A DNA stretch of 64,000 bases, from contig NZ_AP022590.1 of assembly GCF_010731775.1 (NCBI RefSeq), forward strand, positions 2,976,001 to 3,040,000, written 5' to 3'. Numbering within the stretch: the stretch's first letter is position 1; every line of letters starts with the position of its first letter. The DNA comes from Mycobacterium mantenii (GTDB lineage Bacteria; Actinomycetota; Actinomycetes; Mycobacteriales; Mycobacteriaceae). The notes under the pieces are model-generated. The model was not told the DNA's origin and did no database searches. It worked only from the letters and a program-made list of their open reading frames with translations. This document shows positions 25,007-34,709 of the stretch, piece after piece. The position numbers and the translations under genes were made by a program.

Positions 25007-25227
25007 CGCCGCTCATTGTCCTCCGCCTCGGCCGTCGTTTCATCTCAGGGCCTCCTCACCCTATCGATCATCGTCACCTGCGAAAACACGGCGTTGCCTG
25101 ACGGCTGAATCCGGGCCCGGCGCCGCGACGGGCCAAGATTTCGCTTGGGACCGCCCCGAAACCGGCCCGGCATCCGCGCCCGCACGGTGGTGATTCGCGG
25201 CGCCACCCGCCCCACCTGCGCATGGGT

Positions 25228-25233
25228 TAGGTT
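25228..25233 (+). promoter_or_regulatory. Putative -10 element of the DUF4190 gene
   Basis: TAGGTT lies 7 bases before the ATG at 25241. No ribosome-binding site is present, consistent with a leaderless mRNA. The remainder of the 234-base divergent gap (25007-25240) shows nothing else recognisable. Confidence 0.45.
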
Positions 25234-25240
25234 GAACACC

Positions 25241-25822
25241 ATGACAACTCCCGGGGGCGGCTTCGGCGAGGGCGCCCACGACGACGACGACGCCGACTCG
25301 CCCCCCGCCGCCAGCGGGGCCCCCGGACGGCCGGATCCGAACGCCCCCTGGGAACCGCCCGCTGCGCCGCCGACGGGCGAAGCAGCGCCGCCGACGTACC
25401 CCCCGCCGGGCTATCCCTACCCACCGCCCGCTGTGCCGCCACCCGGGTACGAGCAACCGCCCGGGTATGGCGGACCCGCCTACCCCCCGCCCCCGCCGTA
25501 CGGCGGCCCACCCACCTACGGGCCCCCCACCTATCCGGGCGGCTACTACCCGGCGCCGGATTACCAGAGCGGCTACGGACCTGCGGGACAGCCACAGGCC
25601 GGAACGAACGCGCTGGCGATTGCGTCCCTCATCGCGTCCTTCACCGGCCTGCTGTGCTTCATCGGCTCGATCCTGGCCATGGTGCTGGGTGCGATCGCCC
25701 TGGATCAGATCAAGCGGACTCGTCAGGACGGCTTCGGTCTGGCGGTCGCCGGCATCGTGATCGGAATCGCCCTCCTGGTGGTGGATGTGGTGGTCGTGCT
25801 CTTCGCGTTGCACACGCATTAG
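25241..25822 (+). CDS. Proline-rich DUF4190 membrane protein (Rv1233c-like)
   Basis: A 193-residue protein. Residues 1-115 are intrinsically disordered, with an acidic patch (HDDDDADS) and many Pro/Tyr/Gly repeats such as YPPPGYPYPPP. The C-terminal 75 residues hold two membrane helices typical of DUF4190 (LAIASLIASFTGLLCFIGSI; GLAVAGIVIGIALLVVDVVV) joined by ALDQIKRTRQDG. This layout is common in actinobacterial envelope proteins of unknown function. Readings extended upstream of ATG 25241 lack support. Confidence 0.85.
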   Translation: MTTPGGGFGEGAHDDDDADSPPAASGAPGRPDPNAPWEPPAAPPTGEAAPPTYPPPGYPYPPPAVPPPGYEQPPGYGGPAYPPPPPYGGPPTYGPPTYPGGYYPAPDYQSGYGPAGQPQAGTNALAIASLIASFTGLLCFIGSILAMVLGAIALDQIKRTRQDGFGLAVAGIVIGIALLVVDVVVVLFALHTH

Positions 25823-25856
25823 CGCCGGGTTGTCGGCCATCGGGTCGGCGGCTGCC

Positions 25857-25862
25857 TAGGCT
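25857..25862 (+). promoter_or_regulatory. Putative -10 element of the MgtE-N/CBS gene
   Basis: TAGGCT lies 8 bases before ATG 25871, with no ribosome-binding site. A leaderless transcript is likely. Confidence 0.4.
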
Positions 25863-25870
25863 TTACTGCC

Positions 25871-27178
25871 ATGGGATCGGTCAACAGGGTGTACATCGCA
25901 CGGCTGTCGCGGATGTTGGTGTTGGGACCGTTCGGCGAATCCGTCGGGCGGGTGCGCGATGTCGTGATCAGCATGAGCATCGTGCGCCAGCAACCGCGCG
26001 TGCTGGGGCTGGTCGTCGACCTGGCGACGCGACGCAGCATCTTCATCCCGATCCTGCGGGTCGCCTCCATCGAACCCAACGCCGTGACGCTGAGCAGCGG
26101 GACCGTGTCCCTGCGCCATTTCGCGCAGCGGCCCGGCGAGGTGCTGGCGATCGGCCAGGTGCTGGACACCGTCGTCAAGGTCAACGACCCCGAGTTGCCG
26201 GAGCTGGCCGGCCTGGACGTGGTGGTCACCGACCTGGGCATCGAGCAGACCCGAACGCGTGACTGGATGGTGAGCCGGGTCGCGGTGCGCAGCCAGCGCC
26301 GGCTGGGACGGCGGGGCCCGGCAAACGTCGTGGACTGGCGCAATGTGCAGGGCTTGACCCCGTCGGCCCTGGCCCTGCCGGGCCAAGGCGTGGCACAACT
26401 GCTGGACCAGTTCGAGGGCCGCAAACCGGTCGACGTGGCCGACGCCATCCGCGGACTGCCGCCCAAGCGCCGCTACGAGGTGCTCAAAGCGCTCAACGAC
26501 GACCGGCTGGCGGACATCCTGCAGGAGCTGCCCGAGTTGGATCAGGCCGACGTGCTGTCGCAGCTGGGCACCGAGCGATCCGCCGACGTGCTCGAGGAGA
26601 TGGATCCCGACGATGCGGCCGACCTGCTCGGCGTGCTGAATCCGACCGACGCCGAGATGCTGCTGACCCGCATGGATCCGGGGGATTCCGCCTCGGTGCG
26701 CCGGCTGCTCACCCACTCGCCCGACACCGCGGGCGGCTTGATGACCTCGGACCCGGTGGTGCTGACCCCGGACACGGCGGTCGCCGAGGCGCTGGCCCGC
26801 GTCCGCGATCCCGACCTCAGCGCCGCACTGTCGTCCATGGTGTTCGTGGTGCGTCCGCCCACGGCCACCCCCACAGGCCGCTACCTGGGATGTGTGGCAC
26901 TGCAGCGGCTGCTGCGGGAGCCCCCCGGCGAACTGGTGGGCGGGATCGTCGACAGCGACCTGCTCACCTTGACGCCGGAGACACCGCTGGTCTCGGTGAC
27001 CCGCTACCTGGCCGCGTACAACCTGGTGTGCGGACCCGTGGTCGACGACGAGAAACACCTGCTGGGCGCGGTCACGGTCGACGACCTGCTCGACCACCTG
27101 CTGCCGCACGACTGGCGGGTGGACATGCAGGACCTCGACACCGCCGGCCCGCTCGGCGGTTTGGCAGGAAGCGTGTGA
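25871..27178 (+). CDS. Soluble MgtE-N / CBS domain protein with PRC-like N-terminus (Rv1232c-like)
   Basis: A 435-residue protein with no membrane helix. The first about 90 residues look like a PRC-barrel (VYIARLSRMLVLGPFGESVGRVRDVV; VLGLVVDL). Residues about 185-300 match the MgtE cytoplasmic N domain (DVADAIRGLPPKRRYEVLKAL; LPELDQADVLSQL; EEMDPDDAADLL), followed by paired CBS domains (GLMTSDPVVLTPDTAVAEAL; LLTLTPETPLVSVTRYL). This is the magnesium-sensing part of MgtE channels without the channel. The next gene, coding a membrane protein, overlaps its stop, so a sensor-plus-membrane-partner arrangement is possible (inference). Confidence 0.88.
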   Translation: MGSVNRVYIARLSRMLVLGPFGESVGRVRDVVISMSIVRQQPRVLGLVVDLATRRSIFIPILRVASIEPNAVTLSSGTVSLRHFAQRPGEVLAIGQVLDTVVKVNDPELPELAGLDVVVTDLGIEQTRTRDWMVSRVAVRSQRRLGRRGPANVVDWRNVQGLTPSALALPGQGVAQLLDQFEGRKPVDVADAIRGLPPKRRYEVLKALNDDRLADILQELPELDQADVLSQLGTERSADVLEEMDPDDAADLLGVLNPTDAEMLLTRMDPGDSASVRRLLTHSPDTAGGLMTSDPVVLTPDTAVAEALARVRDPDLSAALSSMVFVVRPPTATPTGRYLGCVALQRLLREPPGELVGGIVDSDLLTLTPETPLVSVTRYLAAYNLVCGPVVDDEKHLLGAVTVDDLLDHLLPHDWRVDMQDLDTAGPLGGLAGSV

Positions 27179-27717
27179 GCAGGTCCACGGCCCCGCGGGG
27201 GCTCTACACGCCGCGGACCTCGCGCCGGTACTCGCCGAAGCTGGATCCCGAGACCGTCGGGCAGTTCACCGAGTCGATCGCGCGTTTCTTCGGCACCGGC
27301 CGGTACCTGCTGCTGCAGACGATCGTCGTTTTCGTGTGGATCGCGCTGAACCTGTTCGCCGTGGGACTGCGCTGGGATCCCTATCCGTTCATCCTGCTGA
27401 ACCTGGCCTTCTCCACGCAGGCCGCCTACGCGGCGCCGCTGATTCTGCTGGCGCAGAACCGTCAGGAGAACCGGGACCGCGTCGCACTCGAAGACGACCG
27501 CCGGAGGGCCGCGCAGACCAAGGCCGACACCGAGTATCTGGCCCGCGAACTGGCCGCCGTGCGGCTGGCCGTCGGCGAGGTGGCGACGCGTGAATACCTG
27601 CGCCACGAGCTCGATGACCTACGCGGACTGCTGGCGGACATGCGGCCGGAAACCGCGGATGCCGACCAGATTCAGGGTGGCGAAGGGCTGGAAAAAGCGG
27701 CTAAGAAATCCAGGTGA
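27175..27717 (+). CDS. DUF1003 membrane protein (Rv1231c-like)
   Basis: A 180-residue protein with the DUF1003 core: TGRYLLLQTIVVFVWIALN, then RWDPYPFILLNLAFSTQAAY and APLILLAQNRQENRDR. This gives two membrane helices followed by a charged, probably coiled-coil C-terminal region (ALEDDRRRAAQTKADTEYLA). The start is GTG 27175, overlapping the previous stop as GTGTGA, so it is translationally coupled. The family function is unknown. Linkage to the MgtE-N/CBS gene hints at a cation-related role. Confidence 0.88.
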   Translation: MSRSTAPRGLYTPRTSRRYSPKLDPETVGQFTESIARFFGTGRYLLLQTIVVFVWIALNLFAVGLRWDPYPFILLNLAFSTQAAYAAPLILLAQNRQENRDRVALEDDRRRAAQTKADTEYLARELAAVRLAVGEVATREYLRHELDDLRGLLADMRPETADADQIQGGEGLEKAAKKSR

Positions 27718-27823
27718 GAACCGTTTGACCATTGCGCCACTCGTGTCACAAGGGTTATGTATGGTGATCTGGTTCACCGAGCTCAGAGAAAGTGGACCCA
27801 GCTCACACATCTAGGACGGTCGA

Positions 27824-29125
27824 GTGCGCATTGGGGGAAGCCGGAGTGAAAGCTCCGCCGCCGCGAGGGTGCGGCCGCGAGCACTTCGGAACACGCGCAA
27901 GCCGATATTCGGCGTAGCAGCAATCAGTCCGCTGGTCTTCGCGGGGGCGGTCAGCGCGGCGGCTCCTTCGCTTCCGGTGCGAATGTCGCCGCCGGTGCAT
28001 GCGGCCGTCACCCCGGTGGCTGCGGTCTCCCCGTCCTTCCCCGACCTCACCGGGCCCGCCGTCGTCGCGATCGACCGCGACCCGACCGTCTTTCACGTCG
28101 CCGAGCCCGCGTTGTCCGCTCCGCCGCCGGCGAGAATCGTGAACGCGCCAGGCGCGCTGGGCATTCCGAGCATCGCGCTGGCCGCCTACCGCAATGCGGA
28201 ACAGAAGATGGCCGTCGCCGCCCCGGGCTGCGGCGTCAGCTGGAACCTGCTGGCCGGAATCGGGCGCATCGAATCGGGCCACGCGGGCGGCGGCGCGGTC
28301 GACGCACGCGGCACCGCGATCACCCCGATCTACGGCCCGTCCCTGGACGGCACGCTGCCGGGCAACGAGACGATCATCCAGAGCAGCGCCGGCAACCGCG
28401 TCACCTACGCCCGCGCGATGGGGCCGATGCAGTTCCTGCCAGGGACCTGGGCGCGCTACGCCTCCGACGGCAAGGGCGACGGCGTCGCGGATCCGCAGAA
28501 CATCTTCGACGCCACCCTGGCGGCCGCCCGGTACCTGTGCAGCGGCGGACTCAACCTGCGCGAGCAGTCGCAGGTTTTGACCGCGATCCTGCGCTACAAC
28601 AACTCGATGCCCTACGCGCAGAACGTGCTGGGCTGGGCGGCGGCCTACGCCACCGGCGTCGTGCCGGTCGACCTGCCGCCGATGACCGGACCGCCGCCGC
28701 CGCTGGGCGACGCACACCTCGAGCACCCCGAAGGGCTCGGACCCAACCTGCCGATGAACATCAACGGCCTGCCGCTGGACGACCCGCTGGCGCGCGTCCC
28801 GCTGATCGACTTGAGCAGCCCCGCGTCCGTCAGTCCCCCACCGATGTTCCCGTGGATGACGCCCACGCCTGCGCAGACGCCGGCGCAAGTCGGTTGCACG
28901 GTGATCTGCATCAGTTCGCAGAGTGCGCCGCCCTCGGGCCCGCCGCCGTTCGCCCCGCCGCCCCCGCCGTTCGGTGCGCCGCCGCCCCCGGACGCCGGTC
29001 CCCCTCCGGCGCCCCAGGCTGCCGGACCCTCGCAAGCCGCACCCGCGCCCAACACCGCGAGCCCGTCGGGCGCGGGAGCCGGCGCGCCCAAACCGAATCA
29101 GCACGGGCCGGGCCCGGCCAACTGA
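27824..29125 (+). CDS. Secreted lytic transglycosylase-like protein (Rv1230c-like)
   Basis: A 433-residue cell-wall protein. An N-terminal basic region and hydrophobic segment (LGVAAISPLVFAGAVSAAAP) act as signal or anchor. Residues about 120-285 form an SLT-type lysozyme fold, with the likely catalytic Glu in GIGRIESGHAGG, the GPMQFLPGTWARY motif, and LRYNNSMPYAQNVLGWAAAY. It should cleave peptidoglycan glycan strands. The C-terminal about 130 residues are Pro/Ala/Gly-rich and probably disordered or wall-spanning. GTG 27824 is the start. It is 36 bases upstream of mrp. Confidence 0.88.
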   Translation: MRIGGSRSESSAAARVRPRALRNTRKPIFGVAAISPLVFAGAVSAAAPSLPVRMSPPVHAAVTPVAAVSPSFPDLTGPAVVAIDRDPTVFHVAEPALSAPPPARIVNAPGALGIPSIALAAYRNAEQKMAVAAPGCGVSWNLLAGIGRIESGHAGGGAVDARGTAITPIYGPSLDGTLPGNETIIQSSAGNRVTYARAMGPMQFLPGTWARYASDGKGDGVADPQNIFDATLAAARYLCSGGLNLREQSQVLTAILRYNNSMPYAQNVLGWAAAYATGVVPVDLPPMTGPPPPLGDAHLEHPEGLGPNLPMNINGLPLDDPLARVPLIDLSSPASVSPPPMFPWMTPTPAQTPAQVGCTVICISSQSAPPSGPPPFAPPPPPFGAPPPPDAGPPPAPQAAGPSQAAPAPNTASPSGAGAGAPKPNQHGPGPAN

Positions 29126-29147
29126 TCAGGCCCCCCTCCCACACGCC

Positions 29148-29153
29148 TACACT
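29148..29153 (+). promoter_or_regulatory. Putative -10 element of mrp
   Basis: TACACT lies 5 bases before GTG 29159 and 8 bases before ATG 29162. It supports a leaderless mrp transcript independent of the upstream transglycosylase gene. Confidence 0.4.
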
Positions 29154-29161
29154 CGGCGGTG

Positions 29162-30319
29162 ATGTCCCGCCATAACTCTTCTGACTCAGCAGCCGACCTG
29201 AACGCGGCTATCCGCACCGCCCTGGGCAAGGTGATCGACCCCGAACTGCGGCGTCCGATCACCGAACTCGGGATGGTCAAGAGCATCGACACCGAGCCGG
29301 ACGGCGCGGTGCACGTCGCGATCTACCTCACCACCGCCAGCTGCCCGAAGAAAACCGAGATCAGTGACCGCGTCAGCCAGGCGGTCTCCGACGTGCCGGG
29401 TACCGGCGCGGTCAAAGTCACCTTGGACGTAATGAACGACGAGCAGCGAACCGAGTTGCGCAAGCAGTTGCGCGGTGATGCCCGCGAGCCCGTTATCCCC
29501 TTCGCGCAACCGAATTCGCTGACGCGGGTCTACGCCGTCGCGTCCGGGAAGGGCGGCGTCGGCAAGTCCACCGTCACGGTCAACCTGGCCGCGTCGATGG
29601 CGGCCCGCGGCCTGTCGGTCGGAGTGCTGGACGCCGATATCCACGGCCATTCCATCCCCCGGATGATGGGCACCACCGAGCGGCCCACCCAGGTCGAGTC
29701 AATGATCCTGCCGCCCATCGCGCACGAGGTGCGTGTCATCTCCATCGCGCAATTCACCCAGGGCAACACCCCGGTGGTATGGCGCGGGCCAATGCTGCAC
29801 CGGGCGCTGCAGCAGTTCCTGGCCGACGTCTATTGGGGCGATCTGGACGTGCTGCTGCTCGACCTGCCGCCGGGCACCGGCGACATCGCCATCTCGGTGG
29901 CGCAGCTGATTCCGAACGCGGAGATTCTGGTGGTGACGACGCCCCAGCTGGCCGCGGCCGAGGTCGCCGAGCGGGCCGGCAGCATCGCGCTGCAGACCCG
30001 CCAGCGGGTCGTCGGCGTCGTGGAGAACATGTCGGGGCTGACCCTGCCCGACGGCACCACGCTGCAGGTGTTCGGCGAGGGCGGTGGCCAGCAGGTGGCC
30101 GAGCGGCTCTCCCGGGCAGTCGGCGCCGATGTGCCACTGCTGGGACAGATCCCGCTGGATCCCGAGCTGGTGGCCGCGGGTGATTCCGGCACACCGCTGG
30201 TGCTCAGCGCGCCCGATTCGCCGGTGGGCAAGGCGCTGCGCGGGGTCGCCGACAGCTTGTCGTCGCGCAAGCGGGGACTCGCCGGTGTATCGCTCGGGCT
30301 CGATCCGACGCGGCGCTAG
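29162..30319 (+). CDS. mrp: Iron-sulfur carrier / P-loop ATPase Mrp (ApbC family)
   Basis: A 385-residue cytoplasmic ATPase of the Mrp/ApbC/Nbp35 family, thought to carry iron-sulfur clusters. The N-terminal DUF59 domain ([28 protein letters not shown]) is followed by the deviant Walker [10 protein letters not shown] (about 123-131), [20 protein letters not shown] and a C-terminal region. The only Cys I find is the DUF59 one; the C-terminal CxxC that binds the cluster in E. coli Mrp/ApbC is replaced by [14 protein letters not shown]. tuberculosis Mrp, as I recall it, is the same here. GTG 29159 is an alternative start. Its stop shares a CTAG with that of tatB. Confidence 0.92.
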   Translation: MSRHNSSDSAADLNAAIRTALGKVIDPELRRPITELGMVKSIDTEPDGAVHVAIYLTTASCPKKTEISDRVSQAVSDVPGTGAVKVTLDVMNDEQRTELRKQLRGDAREPVIPFAQPNSLTRVYAVASGKGGVGKSTVTVNLAASMAARGLSVGVLDADIHGHSIPRMMGTTERPTQVESMILPPIAHEVRVISIAQFTQGNTPVVWRGPMLHRALQQFLADVYWGDLDVLLLDLPPGTGDIAISVAQLIPNAEILVVTTPQLAAAEVAERAGSIALQTRQRVVGVVENMSGLTLPDGTTLQVFGEGGGQQVAERLSRAVGADVPLLGQIPLDPELVAAGDSGTPLVLSAPDSPVGKALRGVADSLSSRKRGLAGVSLGLDPTRR

Positions 30320-30719
30320 GTCGCGTCGGCGTCGAACGGCGCCGGGCCGTGCTGCTGCACCGGCTGCGGCGGCTGCTGCGGCGGCGGTGTTGTCTCCGGC
30401 TTGGGCGGCGCGCCATTGACGGGCCGGTCGAAGCTGCCGGTCAAGAAGGAATCGTCGCCGTCCAGCAGATGCTTGGTCAGCGCCGCACGCGGTGTCATGC
30501 CCCGTAGCTTCTGCAGTTCGCTCAATGGCACGCGCAGATCGTCGAACTCGGGTCCGAGGTCCTCGCGCAGCTGGCTGGTCATGCCGCTGAGGTAGTCACG
30601 CGCCTGACGCAAGGCGTTCGACGTCCACCGGATGGCGCCCGGCAGCCGCTCCGGCCCCAGGACCACCAGCCCGACCACCACGAGGACGAGCATGTGCTCC
30701 CAGCTCAGGCTGCCAAACA

Positions 30720-30720
<1 letters not shown>
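30316..30720 (-). CDS. tatB: Sec-independent translocase subunit TatB
   Basis: A 134-residue TatB protein of the twin-arginine export machinery. A single N-terminal membrane helix ([24 protein letters not shown], residues about 4-27) with the conserved Gly-Pro hinge leads to an amphipathic helix ([19 protein letters not shown]), charged helices, and a Pro/Gln-rich tail ([12 protein letters not shown]). The start overlaps the htrA stop as TGATG, so it is the last gene of the sigE-rseA-htrA-tatB series. Confidence 0.94.
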
Positions 30721-32324
<1,604 letters not shown>

Positions 32325-32419
32325 GTATCCACGGCGCGCCGTTGGTCGGCATGAACGCGCATGTGGGGTGGCTGCACGGCGCGGGGGCGGATCAATCGCG
32401 GGGTTTCGATCAGAAAGCG

Positions 32420-32815
32420 CTACCGGCGCTTACGCCGCTCACGGGCGTCACGGTCGGCGAAACGGTCGGATGACTGCCCGGAAGGATCGTCGGGCGATTC
32501 GAAGGGAATGTCAGCGAGCATGCCGAGCAGCGCGCTTGGGATACGGATCGGGCGCGAGTCGCGCAGCGCCGCGCGCGCCCGGCTCTGGTCGTCGACCTCG
32601 GCCGCACACTGGGCGCACAACGACAGGTGGTGCGCGGCCCGCAGGTGTGCGTTCATCCGCAGCTCGCCGTCGACGAACGCCGCGATCGCCTCGACGGACA
32701 GGTGCTCGGTCGATCCGAACTGGCGCGGGGCACCGATCGGCGCGTTACTTTGGGAGGCGAACTGAGCGGGGAGCCAGGAGAACGCGCGACGGAACACATG
32801 TCCTCGATCGGGCAT
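32420..32815 (-). CDS. rseA: Anti-sigma-E factor RseA
   Basis: A 131-residue zinc-associated anti-sigma factor that binds and silences SigE. The ZAS motif is present (H-x3-C-x2-C in HHLSLCAQC), preceded by the conserved STEHLSVEAIAAFVDGELRM. There is no membrane helix, so it is cytoplasmic, as described for M. tuberculosis RseA, which is phosphorylated by PknB and degraded under surface stress. ATG 32815 is chosen because GAGGAG lies 6 bases upstream; GTG and TTG just before it are in frame. The C-terminus is shorter than the M. tuberculosis protein as I recall it and ends in a basic run. Confidence 0.93.
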   Translation of the reverse strand: MPDRGHVFRRAFSWLPAQFASQSNAPIGAPRQFGSTEHLSVEAIAAFVDGELRMNAHLRAAHHLSLCAQCAAEVDDQSRARAALRDSRPIRIPSALLGMLADIPFESPDDPSGQSSDRFADRDARERRKRR

Positions 32816-32946
32816 CACCAACTCCTCGCCACTGGATTCTTATTGCCGCCTTATCTCGAATGTAGCGCGAGCGGGCGCCCAATAGCGGGGCGAAGGCCGC
32901 AAAAGCCGCTGAATAGGTGCCCGAACGTTAGGCGGGCCCTCCGTCG

Positions 32947-33702
32947 TTACGCCGACTGGGCGCGCGACGCGTCGTGATCGGGGTGCGCGGTGAGGTAGTC
33001 CCGCAGCGCCTGACGCCCGCGGTGAATGCGGCTGCGCACGGTGCCCAGCTTGACTCCCAACGTGGCCCCGATCTCCTCGTAGGACAAGCCTTCGATGTCG
33101 CACAGGACGACGGCGGCACGAAACTCCGGCGGCAGCGAATCCAGCGCGGCCTGCAGGTCCGGCCCCAGCCGCGAGTCGTGGTAGATCTGCTCGGGGTTGG
33201 GTTCGTCGGCGGGCACCCGCTCGTAATCCTCGGGCAGCGCCTCCATCCGGATGCGCGAGCGCCGGCGCACCATGTCCAGGAACAGGTTGGTGGTAATGCG
33301 GTGCAGCCACCCTTCGAACGTTCCCGGCTGGTAGTTCTGCACCGACCGGAAGACCCGGATGAAGGTTTCCTGGGTCAGGTCTTCGGCGTCGTGCTGATTG
33401 CCGGAAAGCCGGTAGGCCAGCCGGTACACCCGGTCGGCGTGCTGGCGCACCAACTCGTCCCAGGACGGCATGGCCGCCTTGTCTCCGGTCGCGTCGAATA
33501 CCGCGGTCCCCTGCAGCGCGTCGGACGGCTCCACCCACCCGTCGGTGGGGAGCTCCTGCGCGTGAGACATGCTGGAAGGGCTGAGAAGCGTGGCGATGAT
33601 CGAGTCCTCCGAATCCGGCGTGCCTAGCACTGGCACTTCGTCATTGACCGCAACAGGTAGGTCCCAATCGGTATTCCCGGTCCAATGCCCTCCGCGATCC
33701 AT
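32947..33702 (-). CDS. sigE: ECF RNA polymerase sigma factor SigE
   Basis: A 251-residue extracytoplasmic-function sigma factor controlling the response to surface stress, detergents and phagosomal conditions. Region 2 runs from about 85 to 150 ([40 protein letters not shown]). Region 4 runs from about 185 to 240 ([40 protein letters not shown]). The N-terminal about 75 residues are variable and the C-terminus also differs from M. tuberculosis. Several starts are known for this gene in M. tuberculosis; ATG 33702 is the longest plausible here. A likely MprA site lies 44-62 bases upstream. Confidence 0.95.
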   Translation of the reverse strand: MDRGGHWTGNTDWDLPVAVNDEVPVLGTPDSEDSIIATLLSPSSMSHAQELPTDGWVEPSDALQGTAVFDATGDKAAMPSWDELVRQHADRVYRLAYRLSGNQHDAEDLTQETFIRVFRSVQNYQPGTFEGWLHRITTNLFLDMVRRRSRIRMEALPEDYERVPADEPNPEQIYHDSRLGPDLQAALDSLPPEFRAAVVLCDIEGLSYEEIGATLGVKLGTVRSRIHRGRQALRDYLTAHPDHDASRAQSA

Positions 33703-33733
33703 AGGGCCTACCGTCGCGTACCGGAGTATGTGC

Positions 33734-33739
33734 GATATA
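33734..33739 (-). promoter_or_regulatory. Putative -10 element of sigE
   Basis: TATATC on the minus strand, about 32 bases before the sigE ATG. The MprA-like repeat lies where the -35 region should be, as expected for an activator-dependent promoter. Confidence 0.4.
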
Positions 33740-33745
33740 GGAACT

Positions 33746-33764
33746 ATCTGAGCTGTACCTGAGA
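33746..33764 (-). promoter_or_regulatory. Putative MprA box upstream of sigE
   Basis: On the minus strand TCTCAGGT-ACA-GCTCAGAT, two loosely matching 8-bp direct repeats with a 3-base spacer. This fits the described MprA binding-site layout, and MprA is known to act directly on sigE in M. tuberculosis. Confidence 0.55.
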
Positions 33765-33892
33765 AACCGTATCGTTACCTGCGCTGTGCAGGAGATATCC
33801 ACCGCGCAGTGACCTTAAACGCGTGGGGCCCGTTGCGCGTGTCACCACGGCCGGATTCAGGCGCGCCTGACGGACTGCGCGGCGAAGTGGAA

Positions 33893-33898
33893 TACGCT
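33893..33898 (+). promoter_or_regulatory. Putative -10 element of the O-methyltransferase gene
   Basis: TACGCT lies 6 bases before ATG 33905 and no ribosome-binding site is visible. It points to a leaderless mRNA and supports this start over the longer reading from 33809. Confidence 0.45.
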
Positions 33899-33904
33899 GC
33901 GGGC

Positions 33905-34573
33905 ATGGACGGCACCGACGCAGAAGCCCCCGGCCAGGCAGCACCCAGCCGGGGCGAGTCGCTCTTCGCGCACGCCGAAAGCTCGATATCCGAAGACGCG
34001 CTGTTGGCGGCCGCCCGCGAGCGGGCCATGGACATCGGTGCCGGTGCGGTGACGCCGGCGGTCGGCGCCTTGCTGAGCCTGCTCACCAAGCTCAGCGGCG
34101 GCAAGGCCATCGCCGAGGTGGGCACCGGCGCCGGCGTCAGCGGGCTGTGGCTGTTGTCCGGCATGAGTGACGACGGCGTCTTGACGACGATCGACATCGA
34201 GCCCGAGTATCTGCGGCTGGCCAAGCAGGCATTCACCGAAGCGGGCATCGGCCCGTCGCGCACCCGGCTGATCGGTGGCCGCGCCCAAGAGGTGCTCACC
34301 CGGCTCGCCGACGAGTCTTACGACTTGGTGTTCATCGACGCCGACCCGATCGATCAGCCCGATTACGTCGTCGAGGGCGTTCGGCTGTTGCGCTCCGGCG
34401 GCGTGATCGTGGTGCACCGAGCCGCGCTGGGCGGGCGGGCCGGCGATCCGGCCGCCCGCGACGCCGAGGTGGTCGCGGTGCGGGAGGCGGCGCGCCTGAT
34501 CGCCGAGGATGAGCGGCTCACCCCTGCGCTGGTGCCGCTCGGCGACGGGATTCTGGCCGCCGTCCGCGACTGA
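33905..34573 (+). CDS. SAM-dependent O-methyltransferase (Rv1220c-like)
   Basis: A 222-residue class I methyltransferase of the catechol/caffeoyl-CoA O-methyltransferase type. Motif I is [16 protein letters not shown], followed by [11 protein letters not shown], then [13 protein letters not shown] (metal/SAM-binding acidic residues) and [13 protein letters not shown]. The substrate is unknown. ATG 33905 gives [11 protein letters not shown], which aligns with the M. tuberculosis start. It is divergent from sigE with a shared 202-base region. Confidence 0.9.
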   Translation: MDGTDAEAPGQAAPSRGESLFAHAESSISEDALLAAARERAMDIGAGAVTPAVGALLSLLTKLSGGKAIAEVGTGAGVSGLWLLSGMSDDGVLTTIDIEPEYLRLAKQAFTEAGIGPSRTRLIGGRAQEVLTRLADESYDLVFIDADPIDQPDYVVEGVRLLRSGGVIVVHRAALGGRAGDPAARDAEVVAVREAARLIAEDERLTPALVPLGDGILAAVRD

Positions 34574-34662
34574 ATCGCGGCCTTACCGCTCGCTCCCTCG
34601 GGCCGCGAGCACGAACTTTCGCGGGGCCGATCAGATTTATGAATTCTTGACGCGCGCCTTCC

Positions 34663-34692
34663 TTGACCGCGCACTGAACACGCGTTTAGCCT
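34663..34692 (+). promoter_or_regulatory. Promoter of the TetR/ABC operon
   Basis: TTGACC at 34663-34668, an 18-base spacer, and TAGCCT at 34687-34692. The start ATG at 34700 follows 7 bases later, so the mRNA is predicted to be leaderless. This is the best -35/-10 pair in the window. Confidence 0.65.
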
Positions 34693-34709
34693 ACTGAACA
34701 TGCGTTCAG
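34674..34709. promoter_or_regulatory. Doubled TetR-type operator
   Basis: Two 16-bp palindromes: CTGAAC-ACGC-GTTTAG at 34674-34689 (one mismatch between arms) and CTGAAC-ATGC-GTTCAG at 34694-34709 (perfect arms). They are spaced exactly 20 bp centre to centre. The first covers the -35/-10 spacer; the second contains the start codon. Probably bound by the TetR protein encoded here (inference). Confidence 0.7.

Noticed and set aside
33778..33792. Short inverted repeat CCTGC-GCTGT-GCAGG between sigE and the methyltransferase
   Set aside because: Arms of only 5 bp, common by chance in GC-rich DNA, and no extension or second copy.
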